The notes below the pieces were generated by a model. That model was not told the origin of the DNA. It was given only the letters and a program-made list of their open reading frames with translations, and did no database searches. Of a stretch of 64,000 nt of DNA, positions 12,444-24,424 are shown in pieces. Source of the stretch: Muscardinus avellanarius. Taxonomy: Eukaryota > Chordata > Mammalia > Rodentia > Gliridae. The position numbers were made by a program, and so were the translations under genes. The stretch lies in assembly GCA_963383645.1 (NCBI GenBank), contig OY726571.1, positions 17,549,376-17,613,375 on the forward strand, written 5' to 3'. The first letter of the stretch is position 1; every line of letters begins with the position of its first letter.

Positions 12444-13381
12444 TTTTACTTTGCCCTTTAATACCACAACTTCCTTAATCATTCACATAAACTTTTTGGT
12501 ACATATCTCTGTAAGCAGGCTTAAATCCTTTGTGCATTGTGATGGAATGTTAATTTCTGAAGGGTACAGCAGGAGAGGCCTGGGAAAGGCAACCTAAAAG
12601 CCTATTAAACTGACTGACATTTAAATGCCGGATCTGTCAAATCCCAATAATGGAAAGAAAATAATGCCAATTTTTCACAAGTGGATATGATAATTTGTAC
12701 TATTTTATACAGATACAATTCTTTGGTTTATTGAAACAAGAGTGGCAGCCTGGATCTGAGGAGGTATGTTTTATCTAATAAATATGCAACAGAAAAATGC
12801 TCTCAACCATTAAGTTGCATACAGAAACTTCATTTAAAGCCACATAGTTGTGTTCTGAAACCTTTGGGGATCGTGAAATGAGACATGACGACCTTTTATG
12901 TAATCAACTTCCAAACAAAAGCGCAAGGGGGAAGGAAGTCTTATAAATATTTGAAAAACTAACTGGAAACTCGGACCAACAAAGCCTGGGTGATTGACTA
13001 AGAATGACTTCAAATTACGATGGAAGTTAAATGTAGCCCGCGAGGTTCATCGCTAAGATTCGGCTCTAAAAAGGAGCCATCAGATTTTCAGATCTCATCA
13101 AGTCTTAACCGCATCCAGATGTCCTATTAATAGTGAGCCAGTACTAAATAAATGAATAAATAAATAAATAATAAATAATAAATAAAATTAAAATAAAAAA
13201 TCAGACATTTCTTACTAATCCTTTTATGGGGATTTTCCTTTAAAACAACTACTCTACAAGCCAGGTCTCTGGAGAGGCATGTTTGTCTAAAATGAGTCCC
13301 TGAAAGTGTGATTTTATTGTAGCATCTTAGAGAATTGTGAAGGGGCTCCACTTACATGGAAAAGACTCAAAATTGGGCTTT

Positions 13382-13383
<2 letters not shown>

Positions 13384-13430
<47 letters not shown>

Positions 13431-13564
13431 GGGATTGAACCCAGGGACATTCTACCTCTGAGATACACCTCTAGCATTGTCTCACTAAGTTGCTGAGGCT
13501 GTCCTTGAACCTGTGATCCCCCTGTCTTAGCCTCCCATTACCAACCCATGCCACCACGCCTGAC
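13384..13564 (-). mobile_element. Antisense SINE with (TG)n at its tail
   Basis: (TG)n at 13386-13426 sits where the A tail should be. The body runs GGGGATTGAACCCAGGGACA to CCACCACGCCTGAC. Confidence 0.85.
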
Positions 13565-16096
13565 TAGGGCCTAACTTTTAAAACAAGGGAAAAATGTACA
13601 ACAGGTGAGTAATATTAATCCCAGGGAATACTTTGTCTTTTAAGCACTTTAGTTTCACAAACCATGAGAAAGCTGTTGATTGCAATCAATTTACATAGAA
13701 ATTAGTCAAAATATGCCAACATTTGTTACTGCAGCTTCGAAAAATGTAACTGCTTGTGGTAAACAGCCTTACATCCTCTGGGAATGCAGAGGCAGGATAT
13801 AAATGCTATGGGATTATTTTAACTTTAATATACACATTTTCCCTCGAGTCAAATCCTTTCACTGTAACGACACACTATCTCATAAAAAAGTAACAGCTTT
13901 GTGCATAGAAGGGATGCATTTGACCCCAAGTATTACAAGAGATGATTGTGATTTCGGGTGTGCAACATTGGAAACGGTTTTCTAGGGGGAAGAAAACGGT
14001 GGAGTTTGTTGCCTTGACAACATGGGACAGTGGCATCAAGGAATCCACAGCAATGCAGGACCTTCTTCTGGTATGTCAAGACTGCAAACTACTTACCAAA
14101 TTGGGTTAAAGGAAAAGGAATCCAACAGCCAGGCAGTGTTACCTGACCTGTGAAATATTAGTTCTCAATGGTATCCTGAAACTTGTTAGATGGGAGGGAG
14201 CAAAGAGAGGGTAGAGTAAAATGGGTTTTCCTGGAGTCAGCCCCACCTCCTCTAAAGCACCACATGCCCAGGAGGGATCCAGAAGTTCCTGCATATTCTC
14301 AGAACTTCACTTCTGCTGGGAAAAATGTGTCTTGCCCCATTCTGCTGATTTCCTTAGCAGTCTCTCACATCGCTTCTCCCAGAGGGATACCAATCGCTCC
14401 TACTGCATGGTCTTCAATAATGAGCAGAAATAAGGATGTGCAAAGCACAGCTAGTTATTAATTACACAGAAAACAAAACCTGTTAACATATGTAGCCTCC
14501 AGTCCAATTATCCTTACTGGGCTGAGAAGAGATTCATCCACAAAGGGTGACGCTCCAAGATAAAACCCGTTACTGAAAACCTCCATTATTGAACAAACTT
14601 GTTTCTTTCACCAAATGTCTCTTTGTGACGCTGTTCAAAGTTGACTGTTTTGATGATGTTTCACTTGTAAAAAACCAAAAATCACCATAAAGCAATTTTG
14701 AATGAGAGCATGGATTTTTCCTTCCATCGAGTGATATTTTTCAAAAGGTAACCAGACTTATGTTTTTCTTTGGCTTAAAGGACACTGTGAGTTTGGTTTT
14801 CAACAGGGTCTCATGCTGTGATCCATCTGATATTATCAGAGATGGGCCCTGAGTCAGGGAGACACACTGTGGGGCCGGGCTGTCCTTCGCTCTTTGATTT
14901 CTTGGCTTTAAGATTGTGGAGATGAATTGGGACCGAAGGGACACATATTAGGAGCAAAGGGATTGCCTCTGTAATTACAAAGTGGAGAGGCAGCAGGGCA
15001 AACTCCTATGAGTTGAAAAAGCATAAATCCTTGCACACTGACAGGTCCAATATGTCAGGGCCAAAGCAACCCAACCGATGGTGCCACTGACCATGAAGGC
15101 TAAGAATGAAGAAAGTTTTTATTCCAAGCAGCATTTCTCCTGGCTCACAGAGTGGACACCTAACACTTCTGTTAAAAGCCAGTGTTTCTCATTGGCATCC
15201 CATCTGATGGAGAGAAAACCCATCATTCCAGAACTCAAAGGTGTCAACGGATGAAAGGAAATGCTATTAGAGCTGACAAGGGAACACTCTGAGTCCACAG
15301 TGACCCACTGACTATCTGCTAGGCAGAGTAACAGGCATCTTATTGGGGGATTATGCCTAAGAAGGAGACATGGAAAGCTTCTGGTTCAATCCAGAAGATC
15401 AGAATTTCTTCCTTAGTAAAGATAAGATTGGAGAAAATCCAAACAGATATAAAACCATAATTTGCATTTAGGTAAGTCTTTTGACCTTATATGTTACCCA
15501 CTCATTTCCATGCGAACAGTCCTTTAGGACTACAGGAGATAAGCATTTAATATAAGAAGAGAAAACTCATCTTTATGCCAATGAGGGCTTTTTTTCAGGG
15601 CTAGTGCGCTGTCCGTCCTGTGGTCTACTTAGAGTGATCACCCAGATGTCAGACCCGAAGCTATCAGGGTCAACTAGCTGAGTCTATCTTGTGTATCTGC
15701 ATGGAGGAATCCCTCTACTTTAGAGAAGAAAGCGGGCTTATCTAAATCAAACCTGAAGCTCAGGAAAAGCAACAGAGCAACCGAACATAGAAGAAAATCT
15801 TAGCTTCTGGTTTTTATTGTATATAAATATGTCATTTTGAGCAAGAAATTTAAAAGTCTTTTAGTCTTAGGTTTTTTTCCCTCCTTCTAAAATAAATTAA
15901 AAGTTTGATTTAGCAAGTTTCATTTTTTTTTTTTTAGAGGTCAAGGCTTTGCAGCGTTTAAAAGGCTAACAGAAGTCAAAAGGCAAGAGAAAATGGAACG
16001 GTCTCTGGATTTCCCTTTTTACTCTTTTCGCTAGCTTAGTCAGAGCATTTCAGCCTTTACTGCTATTTTTATTCCTTTTTAGTATCCCGCCCCCCA
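13565..16096. other. Intron free of young repeats
   Basis: About 2.5 kb without a SINE, LTR or L1 that I can see. Possible older remnants only. No exon-like frame with splice sites. Confidence 0.45.
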
Positions 16097-16175
16097 CCCG
16101 TAGTGCTGGGAATCGAAACCAAAGCCTTGTGCATGCTAGGCAAGGACTCTAGCCCTGAGCTACATCCTAGTCCAG
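16097..16175 (-). mobile_element. ID-like tRNA-derived SINE monomer
   Basis: GTGCTGGGAATCGAAACC, GTGCATGCTAGGCAAGGAC and CTGAGCTACATCC keep the tRNA-like A and B boxes in reverse. There is no B1-like arm. Confidence 0.7.
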
Positions 16176-17214
16176 TATTTCTAATATAATCTTTTAATTC
16201 TAGAATACTTCTTGGTTTATAGAATATTTGCAAAGGTAATAAAGAATTCTATATATGCTTTGGTCAATTTCTTCTAATGTAAACATCTTATCACAATACA
16301 TTTATCAAAACTAAGACCCCCAACATTCACACATTAACCTCTCAATGCTGAATATTGATTGAGTAAGATCAGAACACACAACTTGCCAGAGTACTGGTAA
16401 TGGAAGGCTGGGAGAGACGGTCATATTTATTCTTCAGTACAACTTTGAAAAGTTGGCAAGTAGGTACCCTCGCCACCTCTTCAACTCCTTCCTCTTGATT
16501 GATAGAGAAGGAAACTGTCTTAGGTCACAGAACTCAACAAAGACACAGAGTGACCCCATGGGAAGTGCTACCCAGTTCTCCCACACGCGAAACCTAGGCT
16601 CCTTCCCCTGAAGCATCCTGCATCCCACTAGGCAAACATTTGCAGATACAAAGACGCATCCACCCTGCAGAGATGACACCAGGCTGTGGGCTGAGTTGAG
16701 CCTTTAGACTTCTTTGGTTTTTGCTGAAAGTTATTACATTGGCCTTAATTACTATTACTTAAAAATTGAAAGAGATTAAATCTAGAATTCGTGTTTCATT
16801 TGAAAAAGTAACTGATCTGGCAACAGTGAGCTAGAGCGGAGGGGCTATTACTTCCTTTAGTGTAGCAAGCACGCTTCTGTCAGAGCGCTACAGCTCCCAC
16901 CCCTCCTTATCAAATCCCCGATTCTGTGCTATTGGCAATGTATCATTAAGAAACCAGACTGTTTTACTCATTTATATTATATTTCTGGTTTCTAATATAA
17001 AGAGTCTGTGGGACAGGTCAGCTCGCCACAGTATTAGCAAGTTTTTTTTTTTTTTTTGGCCAACTTGGATTTATCTTTGCCCATCTCCATATCCCTGGTT
17101 CCCCACACTCGTTCAACCACCTTGTCATCTTAGTTTTATTTACTAAATATTCTTCTCATGGAACAGAGAGACAGGTATGAAATTGAGGATTTCTTCAGTT
17201 AAAAATTTCTACAA

Positions 17215-17405
17215 GCCAGGCGTGGTGGCGCACGTTTGTAATCCCAGCATTCGGGAGGCTGAGACTGGAGGATCGCGGTTCACAGACAGCCGCAGCTACT
17301 TAGGCCCTCCTCAACTTAGTGAGTCCCTTTTTCAAAATAAATAAAAAATAGGGCAGGGGCTGTAGCTCAGAGGTCCAATGCCCAGACCCACACACACACA
17401 CAAAA
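17215..17405 (+). mobile_element. B1-dID type SINE
   Basis: AGCCAGGCGTGGTGGCGCAC to GGGGCTGTAGCTCAGAGG, with a short CACACA tail. Confidence 0.88.
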
Positions 17406-17419
17406 ATTCTACAAACATA

Positions 17420-17605
17420 TCAATGTCAATCCCTAAGCCAAACATGAGGAGGAGGGAGGGGGAGGGTATGGGTTGGGAACTGGGTAAGGGCTAAAGTGAT
17501 GTGTGCATACATGCCTCTAACATCTTGTACTGCATTAAGTTGTATGATTACAGTGCAACAAAAACAAAACTCAAAAACTTTCCAAAAATAAAATAAAATA
17601 AAAAT
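17420..17605 (+). mobile_element. L1 3'-UTR end
   Basis: G-rich GAGGAGGGAGGGGGAGGG, then GTGATGTGTGCATACATGCC, then (AAAAT)n tail. It is the forward version of the tail seen reversed at 27405. Confidence 0.7.
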
Positions 17606-17749
17606 TCCTACAAATTTCCCTTGAGTTATAATAGTTGAAATGATTTCAACCCTGTTTGGAGTCACTAGAATTATCCTCCAGACCCTCTTCCAGTCTATTC
17701 CAAGATATTTCAACCAACCCATTTTCAAACTTCCTCCCTCTGCCCCAGC

Positions 17750-17880
17750 TGGCCAGAATGTAAGAGCCCTGAGGTCAGAGGACCTTCATCCTGATGGTCA
17801 CTATCCTCTCAGAGCCGGCAACAGTGCTGGGCACACAGTAGGTGCACAGTAAATGCCTGTTGACCAAGTGAGTGGGAGTA
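17750..17880 (+). mobile_element. L2 3'-end fragment
   Basis: AGAATGTAAGAGCCCTGAGG then AGTGCTGGGCACACAGTAGG and AGTAAATGCCTGTTGA matches the conserved L2 3' end. Confidence 0.75.
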
Positions 17881-18085
17881 GTGAATCATATTGGGGCTTC
17901 CCTGGAGCCATCAGTGTGGTCCTTCCAGAGCAGCTGGCCGCCCCTGCCAGTGTCTTTATGAAGAGAGTACAATAGGAGCTCATTGGTGTCTCTGAGAGTA
18001 AGCCATTCTCCAGATACAGAGGAGAAGCTGGCTCCAAAACTTGTTAGTTTTATTTATTAACAAATACACTTTATCAAGTATCAAC

Positions 18086-18288
18086 TTTTAAGCCTGATGT
18101 GGTGGTGCCTGTTGTAATCCCAGTACTTGGGAGGCTGAGACAGGAAGTCTTCAGGTTTTAGGCCAGACTCAGCTACTTAGTGAGGTCTTTAAAGGTTAAA
18201 AAAAAAAAAAAAAAAAAGTAGGGCAGGGTATATAGCTTGGAGGTAAAACGTCCCTGGGTTCAATATCCAGTACTGAAAAAAAAAGTAT
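18086..18288 (+). mobile_element. B1-dID type SINE
   Basis: AAGCCTGATGTGGTGGTGCC through GGCAGGGTATATAGCTTGG to CAGTACTG-A(n). Confidence 0.85.
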
Positions 18289-18889
18289 CAAAATGAGTCC
18301 TACCTTTATAAAATCCTCACCCTAAAGAAAATACATTGCTTAGCTGCAACTAAGCTATAAATTGCTTAGACTTAAAATCTGCTCTGGTTTTATTTGCTGT
18401 GCCAAAAAGAAAATGGCTCTTAGCCCACCGGGAATCCTCTTTCTAGGGTTAGAAGTTTTCTGTGTTTGCCTGAGGGCTGCAGAGCAGCTCTGCTGTGAAG
18501 AACTACTTGAATTTGCTTTACTTTGGCCTTTAACCACCGGCTTACAGTTAAAAACAAAACTAGTGCAACCTGGATACTTGACCTGGCTGCTTGTCACCTT
18601 CTAGGATGCGCCCAACAGCTCCTTGCCTTCTTCTTTCCTAGTCTTTCACTTCTTCCCCCTTTCCCCTCCTTTCTTCTTCTTTGTCCTAATTCTTTAATCT
18701 TTTGTTTGCATTTTTTTTGAACACAGAATGGATACTTTTTGCTACTCTTATCATGATTTACCTTAAAGAGTAATGAGAAATATTAAAAGAGCACATACAT
18801 TTTTTTTTTCCACTTCAGTCAGACTTCAGCCTCCCTCCGTACTGGGCATGCTGCCTTGAATAATCCAATCCATGGTGCACATATACTCT

Positions 18890-19560
18890 TTCTTTTTCTT
18901 CTGAACATTTAAAATGTTGGCAAAGATGTGGAGAAACAGGAATTCTTATATGCTGTGGATAGGACTGAGAATCAGTATAACCATTATGGAGATTCACCGG
19001 GAGGTTCCTCAAATGACCGGGAATGGAATCGCCGTATGATTCAACCATGCTTTTCAGCATCTTTCTGAAAGAATTAAAGTCAGGGTGCTAGAGGATACAT
19101 GTATATCCATGTTTATAGCAACACAACTCACAATGATCGAACTATGGAACCAGCCTAGGTGCCCACCAACAGATGAACGGATAGTGAAAACGTGGTACAT
19201 ACACATAATGGATTTTTTTTTTTTTTGGTGGTACTGGGGTTTCTGGAAGCCCTTCTACCTCTGGGCTACACTCCCAGACCTATTTTTACATTTTTTGGAA
19301 ACAGGGTCTCCTAAGCCAGCGTGCGCAGCTGGCTTCGAACCTCTGCCTCCCAAGCGCGGGGATTACAAGCGTGCGCCACCACGCCCGGCCACATAATGGA
19401 ATTTTACTCGGCTCTAAAGAAGAAGAAAATTATGCCATTCGCAAGAAAATGGATGGAACTAGAAAATATCATACTAAGTGAGATCAGCCAGTCTCAGAAA
19501 GTCCAGGGTTATATGTTTCCCTCTCATATGCAGAAGCTAGAGAGAAAGTAGGAAATAAGA
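18890..19560 (+). mobile_element. L1 3' region interrupted by a young SINE
   Basis: GTTGGCAAAGATGTGGAGAA, TGGAACCAGCCTAGGTGCCC, ACACATAATGGA, then after the SINE TTTTACTCGGCTCTAAAGAA. The order is that of L1 ORF2/3'UTR in forward sense. Confidence 0.85.
19213..19389 (-). mobile_element. Young SINE (GGGCTTCCAGGAACC subfamily) inside L1
   Basis: Reads GGTACTGGGGTTTCTGGAAG, CCTTCTACCTCTGGGC, then GCGTGCGCCACCACGCCCGG. The 11-bp duplication CACATAATGGA flanks it (19202-19212, 19390-19400), so it landed in an existing L1. Confidence 0.93.
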
Positions 19561-19596
19561 GACATTATTTTTATTTGTCAATTTATTCTTATATTT

Positions 19597-20055
19597 AAAA
19601 CCTTTTTATTTTTATGTGGATCATATTGAAAATGGCATACATTCAGACTGTGCTTGGTGCCCTCTCCCCCCCTACATCTCCTTCCCCCCTTCCAACAATG
19701 GATGCACAAGTTGACCATGCTGCATTCATACTTATACACATATCTGGATGTAGCTCCTCCATTAATCAACCTCAGCCTTCTTCCTCTCATTCCTAATAAT
19801 CCCTAGTTTGGGCATAATTCATAATAGCCAAAACATGGAACCACCTAGGTCTCTATCAACAGATGAATGAATTGCAAAATTATGGGAAATACACACAATG
19901 GAATTCTACTTAGCAGTAAAGAAGAACAAAATCATGTCATTTGCAAGAAGATGGAAAGATCTGGAGAATATTATGTTAAGTGAGATAGCCAAAAGCACAG
20001 AAAGAGAAGGACTTACGTTCTCTCTAATATGCCCAAACTAGGGAGTATTAGGCAC
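19597..20055. mobile_element. L1 with 5' inversion (twin-priming form)
   Basis: 19597-19815 is an L1 3' end in reverse (ATGTGGATCATATTGAAAAT ... CCCTAGTTTGGGCA). It meets 19816-20055, which is upstream L1 sequence in forward orientation (CATAATAGCCAAAACATGG ... GCCCAAACTAGGGAG). Both halves share the same L1 point, GCCCAAACTAGGG, as expected when one insertion is made by twin priming. Confidence 0.8.
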
Positions 20056-20708
20056 CCTCTGTTTTATGCGAGGGGATTACAGGGCCCTTGGAGGGAGGTC
20101 TTCACAATAGGAGCGCCTGGTGGTGTAGACACCTTCTCTCTTTGCTCATTCAGGGTGAAGTCATAGACTCTCTCTTTTGTTCCCTTACTTTCCACCAGTG
20201 AGAACGGCACCTAGAACTGGATAAAGGTGCTCAGCCTCTCCACCTCCTCTGGCTCTGCCCCCAAATCTAACCTGTTCTGCATCTCATGAGGGCAGGTGCT
20301 TCCTCTCTCTGTGGCTATCATCTTAATTTTGAGAAAATATCCTGTGCTAGGTAACAGCATTGGTATGGTTAGGCTGTGTGCATGGTATATACGTATAGAT
20401 GACAAAACAAAAGGAGCGACTTGGTAGAAAATCGGAGGAAACTAACTTACCAGAGTTTAGTTTTATTTTGGAGTTAAACCTTTCAGCCACTTATCTTGGT
20501 ATAATGTTAATAATATCATACCAGCATGCTGGTCTATGTATAATGGGGCTAGACATTATCAATTGAGATAGACCAGGTGACAGTATTCTATTCTCTCATG
20601 TAAATTCAATTGAAATAGAATTTGATTCAGTATTTGCTTCAGAAAAAGTCCCATTGATTTTCCATGCTATACATTGAAAGAAATAGAATCAAAATGTAAG
20701 TATGTATG

Positions 20709-21067
20709 TGTTAGGATAAGCAGCCCAGTCATGCCAAAGATGGCACCCCTCCGGCTTCTCTTCCAGATTGTGCTGGTTACCTCATAGTTTGCCAAAGGGG
20801 CCACGGGATGCCCAACAACCAGTCCCCTGATAACACACCCACTGGGGTATGAGCCACCCAATCAGTAAACGCCTCGTACTTTGTGCGATCTTCCGCCATG
20901 AGCGGAATCCCCCTCCTCCCAGCTGCCTGATATAAAAGGGAGCTGGGCTGTCTTAATAAAGCTTTTGCTTGCTTGCTTGCTTGCTTGCTTATCTCCAACG
21001 GCTGGCCTTGGGTCTTTCCTGCGCCGACCCCCCTTCCATTGGTCCCGAAGACCCCCGACCCCCTTCA
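20709..21067 (+). mobile_element. Solo LTR of an endogenous retrovirus (359 bp)
   Basis: The element starts TGTTAGGATAAG and ends CCCTTCA, so it has TG...CA ends. Inside are a CCAATCAG box (about 20858), TATAAAAGGGAGCTGG (about 20931, TATA box and start region), AATAAAGC (about 20955, polyadenylation signal overlapping R) and a (GCTT)n stretch. The 5-bp flank GTATG occurs on both sides (20704-20708, 21068-21072), but it lies in a TATG microsatellite, so its length is uncertain. No gag, pol or env remains, so it is a solo LTR. The style resembles a gammaretrovirus-like (class I) LTR; the family name cannot be fixed by eye. Confidence 0.82.
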
Positions 21068-21120
21068 GTATGTATGTATGTATGTATGTATGCATGTATG
21101 TATGTATATATGTATGTATT
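21068..21120. repeat. (TATG)n microsatellite next to the LTR
   Basis: About 12 TATG-type units with CATG and TATATATG variants. The same motif, TATGTATG, ends just before the LTR. Confidence 0.95.
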
Positions 21121-21355
21121 TCTTTTTTGGTGCTGGAGATTTAACCCAGGAGCATTCTACCTCTGAGCCATACCTCTAGCTTATTTGCTTTTTAGTTTGA
21201 AAGAGGGTCTTCCTAGGTTGCTGAGAGTCTTAGTACTTGCTGAGGCTATCCTTGAACCTCTAATCCTCCTGTCTTACCCTTCCAAGTACTAGGATTATTT
21301 ACATATTTAGGATTATTTGCATATTAGGATTATGGTTGTGTGCTACCACACCTAG
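21120..21355 (-). mobile_element. B1-dID type SINE with internal tandem duplication
   Basis: GGTGCTGGAGATTTAACCC to GCTACCACACCTAGCT. Near its 5' arm a short segment around TAGGATTAT is present three times (21291-21333). Confidence 0.82.
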
Positions 21356-21370
21356 CTGAATCAACATTTT

Positions 21371-21454
21371 TATTTTTTATTTATTTATTTTTATTATTTT
21401 TATTTTTATGTGGATCATATTGAAAATGAGACACATTCAGACAGTGTTTGGTGC
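21371..21454 (-). mobile_element. 84-bp 5'-truncated L1 3' end with target-site duplication
   Basis: T-rich start, then ATGTGGATCATATTGAAAAT and CAGTGTTTGGTGC. The perfect 15-bp duplication CTGAATCAACATTTT lies at 21356-21370 and 21455-21469. Confidence 0.92.
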
Positions 21455-21469
21455 CTGAATCAACATTTT

Positions 21470-24070
21470 AAGATTAAAAAAAATCTTATATTTGATGTTA
21501 AGACTTGAGAAATTATAATAATGAATTAGTAAAAATAGCCCTACAACTGAGAGAGAAAATTCTTTAACTGGATGAAAATATAAATATGAAAGTAATTTAA
21601 AGCTTAATCATCAAACAATGCTTTGGGGAAATGTACCTGTGCATAGGCATGTGTTTCTGCATATTCTATTTGTTGCGTTTATGTTTTCCATATGGATCAT
21701 TGGGATATTGATTCCATCATTTTAACCATAATTTATGTTTCCAAATTCAGAATGTACAATATATGAGAATCTTCATTTAGTCTGTTGCTGGTGCTTTTTC
21801 AAATAAAAGCGATTTTTCTCAAAGGTGGAACTTTACCTGGTTACAGGCTTCAATACCAAGGCTAATGCAAGTTAAGTGTTTATTTTCATATCTAGAATAG
21901 TAATGCAAGGTGACATTCTTACTGTCAAGTAAGGTCATGTTCTTTAAGCAATCCTTTTTAGACAGAGAAACAGAGCCACAGTAGTATATAATTGAATTTA
22001 GTACTGAAGAGAAATGTTCCATCTCATCAAGTACTACCAACAGTTACTATTGTTCAGAAGTTGCTTATTTAAAATGCCCTCTATTGAATCCTTTCTCTGT
22101 TCCCAACTCTTTCCCCTCAGTGTCCTGAATATCCAGTTGCTAAGTAACACATTCTAGATCAGAAAAGGCAGTAAAAAGAAGATGGTCATTTTGCTACGTG
22201 TTTGTGGTTTTGTTTAGTTTTCTTATCTTTAGTTAGGAAGGGTCTTAGCAAAGACGATAAACCTTGGTGGCCAGCTCTCTTCTTGAATTCCCTGTACCAT
22301 TCCTTTTGGGTTTGCAGGACACTTTTGCATCCTTCTCCATCTTTGAGTAGTTCACTATTTGCTCTCTGAATGCAGGAATCTTGTTTGAACTTGTTCATGA
22401 CTGAACATTATTTGCATATGATAGCTACTTAGTGCGTACGTGGAGTGCACGGATACGCTAGGCATCACTGTCTCCCCTCAGAACCATCATTCAGAACATA
22501 GTTTGCTGGTGGTGGGAATTCAAATCTGCCGGGTGGGAGAACTATGTTTGTGTTTGGGAGCTTCATAAAACAAGAAAATCTTTTGCTGCCCAGAAAGCAA
22601 TATTTCTAACCTTGAACAAACTTATACAATACTGATTCCAGATGACTACGAATCTCTTCAAAACTTCAAAAGACTAATCGACCCAGTAGTATTTCATTTG
22701 AAGACAAAAGGAGAAAGCCATGTGATAAATTCTGAGTGTCTATTAGAAGGAATCATGAGACACCTGCATTTTCTGTCTCATAGTCATCTGACACAGGGCA
22801 TGTTGGCATTGCTAATCTCTTCATGCTGTGATATTGTTTTAACAGAAATACCAGCTGTAGTTTTGAGAATTCTAATGTGTTAAGACATGAAAACAAATTC
22901 TAAAAATTCAACAATTTTAGCAGAAAGGTTAATGCTGAGGTCAAGTTGATTATTTTTTACAGGAGTTTCTTTTTGTTACTTTGTAGTTCACTCATTGGGT
23001 TCCTTCTAGCAGCAATAAGCTAAGTGGCCTCTTGGCTTTAGGGAACGAAGTGGTGGGAAAGTAGGGGAAGAGAGTTTGACTGTGTACACACCACCACCCA
23101 ACAGAACAGAGCGGTTCATTTGGAAGACATGATTCATTTGGAGAGCTGGGAAACAAAATGGTTTCCTAAGATTGTTCTAAACCTTTTAGACTTCCTGTGG
23201 GTCTCATGTAATAATAAGTCTGAAACAGCATGAGAAAAGAAGGGAATGTATATGCATTGAGAATTGTGAATATCACCATATTTTTTTTTTTTTTTTGCAA
23301 GAAGAATAAAGGAAGTTTTGTCTGGAACTCTACTAGGGCAGAGCTTTTCATTGCTGCAGGCTTGAATTATTTTTGAACAAGTGAAACAGCAAAGCTTCTC
23401 CCAAAACTGAGTTTCTGTGATAGGGGACTAGCCTGCAGACACTGAAACTTCCCTTGCCTAGGGCTTTCTGCTGTAAACCCAAATTCCTTGAGTAAAATTG
23501 AGAATCAAGAGAGATGCTAAAGAGAGTACCAAGAAATCTAAAATGGTGTCAGAATGTCCCTGCCCACAATAACTCATGCCAGTTAGCAAAAGAGAATCTT
23601 GGAGAACTCCAGGCAAAACTGACTTCAGTCTTTTGTAGACCCAGTTCTATATCCCCTTATTTTTTGTTGCTGTTTAAAAGCAGAACACGAATGGCCTTCT
23701 AAAATGTTGAATGAGAGTATTGGATGAAGAGAAAGGTGATGCTGATGTTCTGAGGACAGAAAAGAGAAACAAACAACAAAATGCAGAGAGCTAAGACTTT
23801 TAAAACACAACAGGCTAACAAAAAGAGAATAAAGGTAAAAAGCCTCATGTGCTTCAAATTATTATGTTAATATTTTCCAGCTTGCAAAATAATTGAGATT
23901 CATAGAATGATGTAACTGTAACTGATTATTAGGGAAATATATCCAGAAAATTATTCATGTTTAAGAGGTAAGATTTTAGGAAAAAAAAAAACCACATTTA
24001 TTTTTGAAAGGTTTCTTCTGAAAATTTTCCATTAGTAGCAATTTAAGTAAAAGCTAAAGTTTCTTTGGGT
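21470..24070. other. Intron free of young repeats
   Basis: About 2.6 kb with no named element apart from a T tract near 23280. No supported gene. Confidence 0.45.
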
Positions 24071-24074
24071 TTGT

Positions 24075-24252
24075 TTGTTTTTGGTGGTACTAGGGATGGA
24101 GACCTTCTACTTCTACAGTCCCAGACCTATTTTATATTTTTTATTTGGAAACAGGATCTCTTAAAACAGTGCGGCTGGCTTCCAACCTGCGCGATCCTCC
24201 TGTCTCCGCCTCCCAAGCGTGGGGATTACAAGCGTGCGCCACCACGCCCGGC
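24075..24252 (-). mobile_element. Young-subfamily SINE
   Basis: GGTGGTACTAGGGATGGAGA, CCTTCTACTTC, AGTGCGGCTGGCTTCC, GTGCGCCACCACGCCCGGC. Confidence 0.9.
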
Positions 24253-24424
24253 AGTGACTGAATGTTTTTATTGTCAATAAAATAAATTTAAATTTTAGAA
24301 AACTCAAATATCAAAAATAAAAAAAAATCAGCACCCAATTTTATGGTTTTATTATGACCCAAACTGAAAGGTATCATTACTTTCACTATTGATGTTATTA
24401 CTGCAAATTCTTTTTCTTTTTTTC

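Noticed and set aside
20709..21067. A full endogenous retrovirus
   Set aside because: Only one LTR is present; no gag, pol or env sequence lies on either side.
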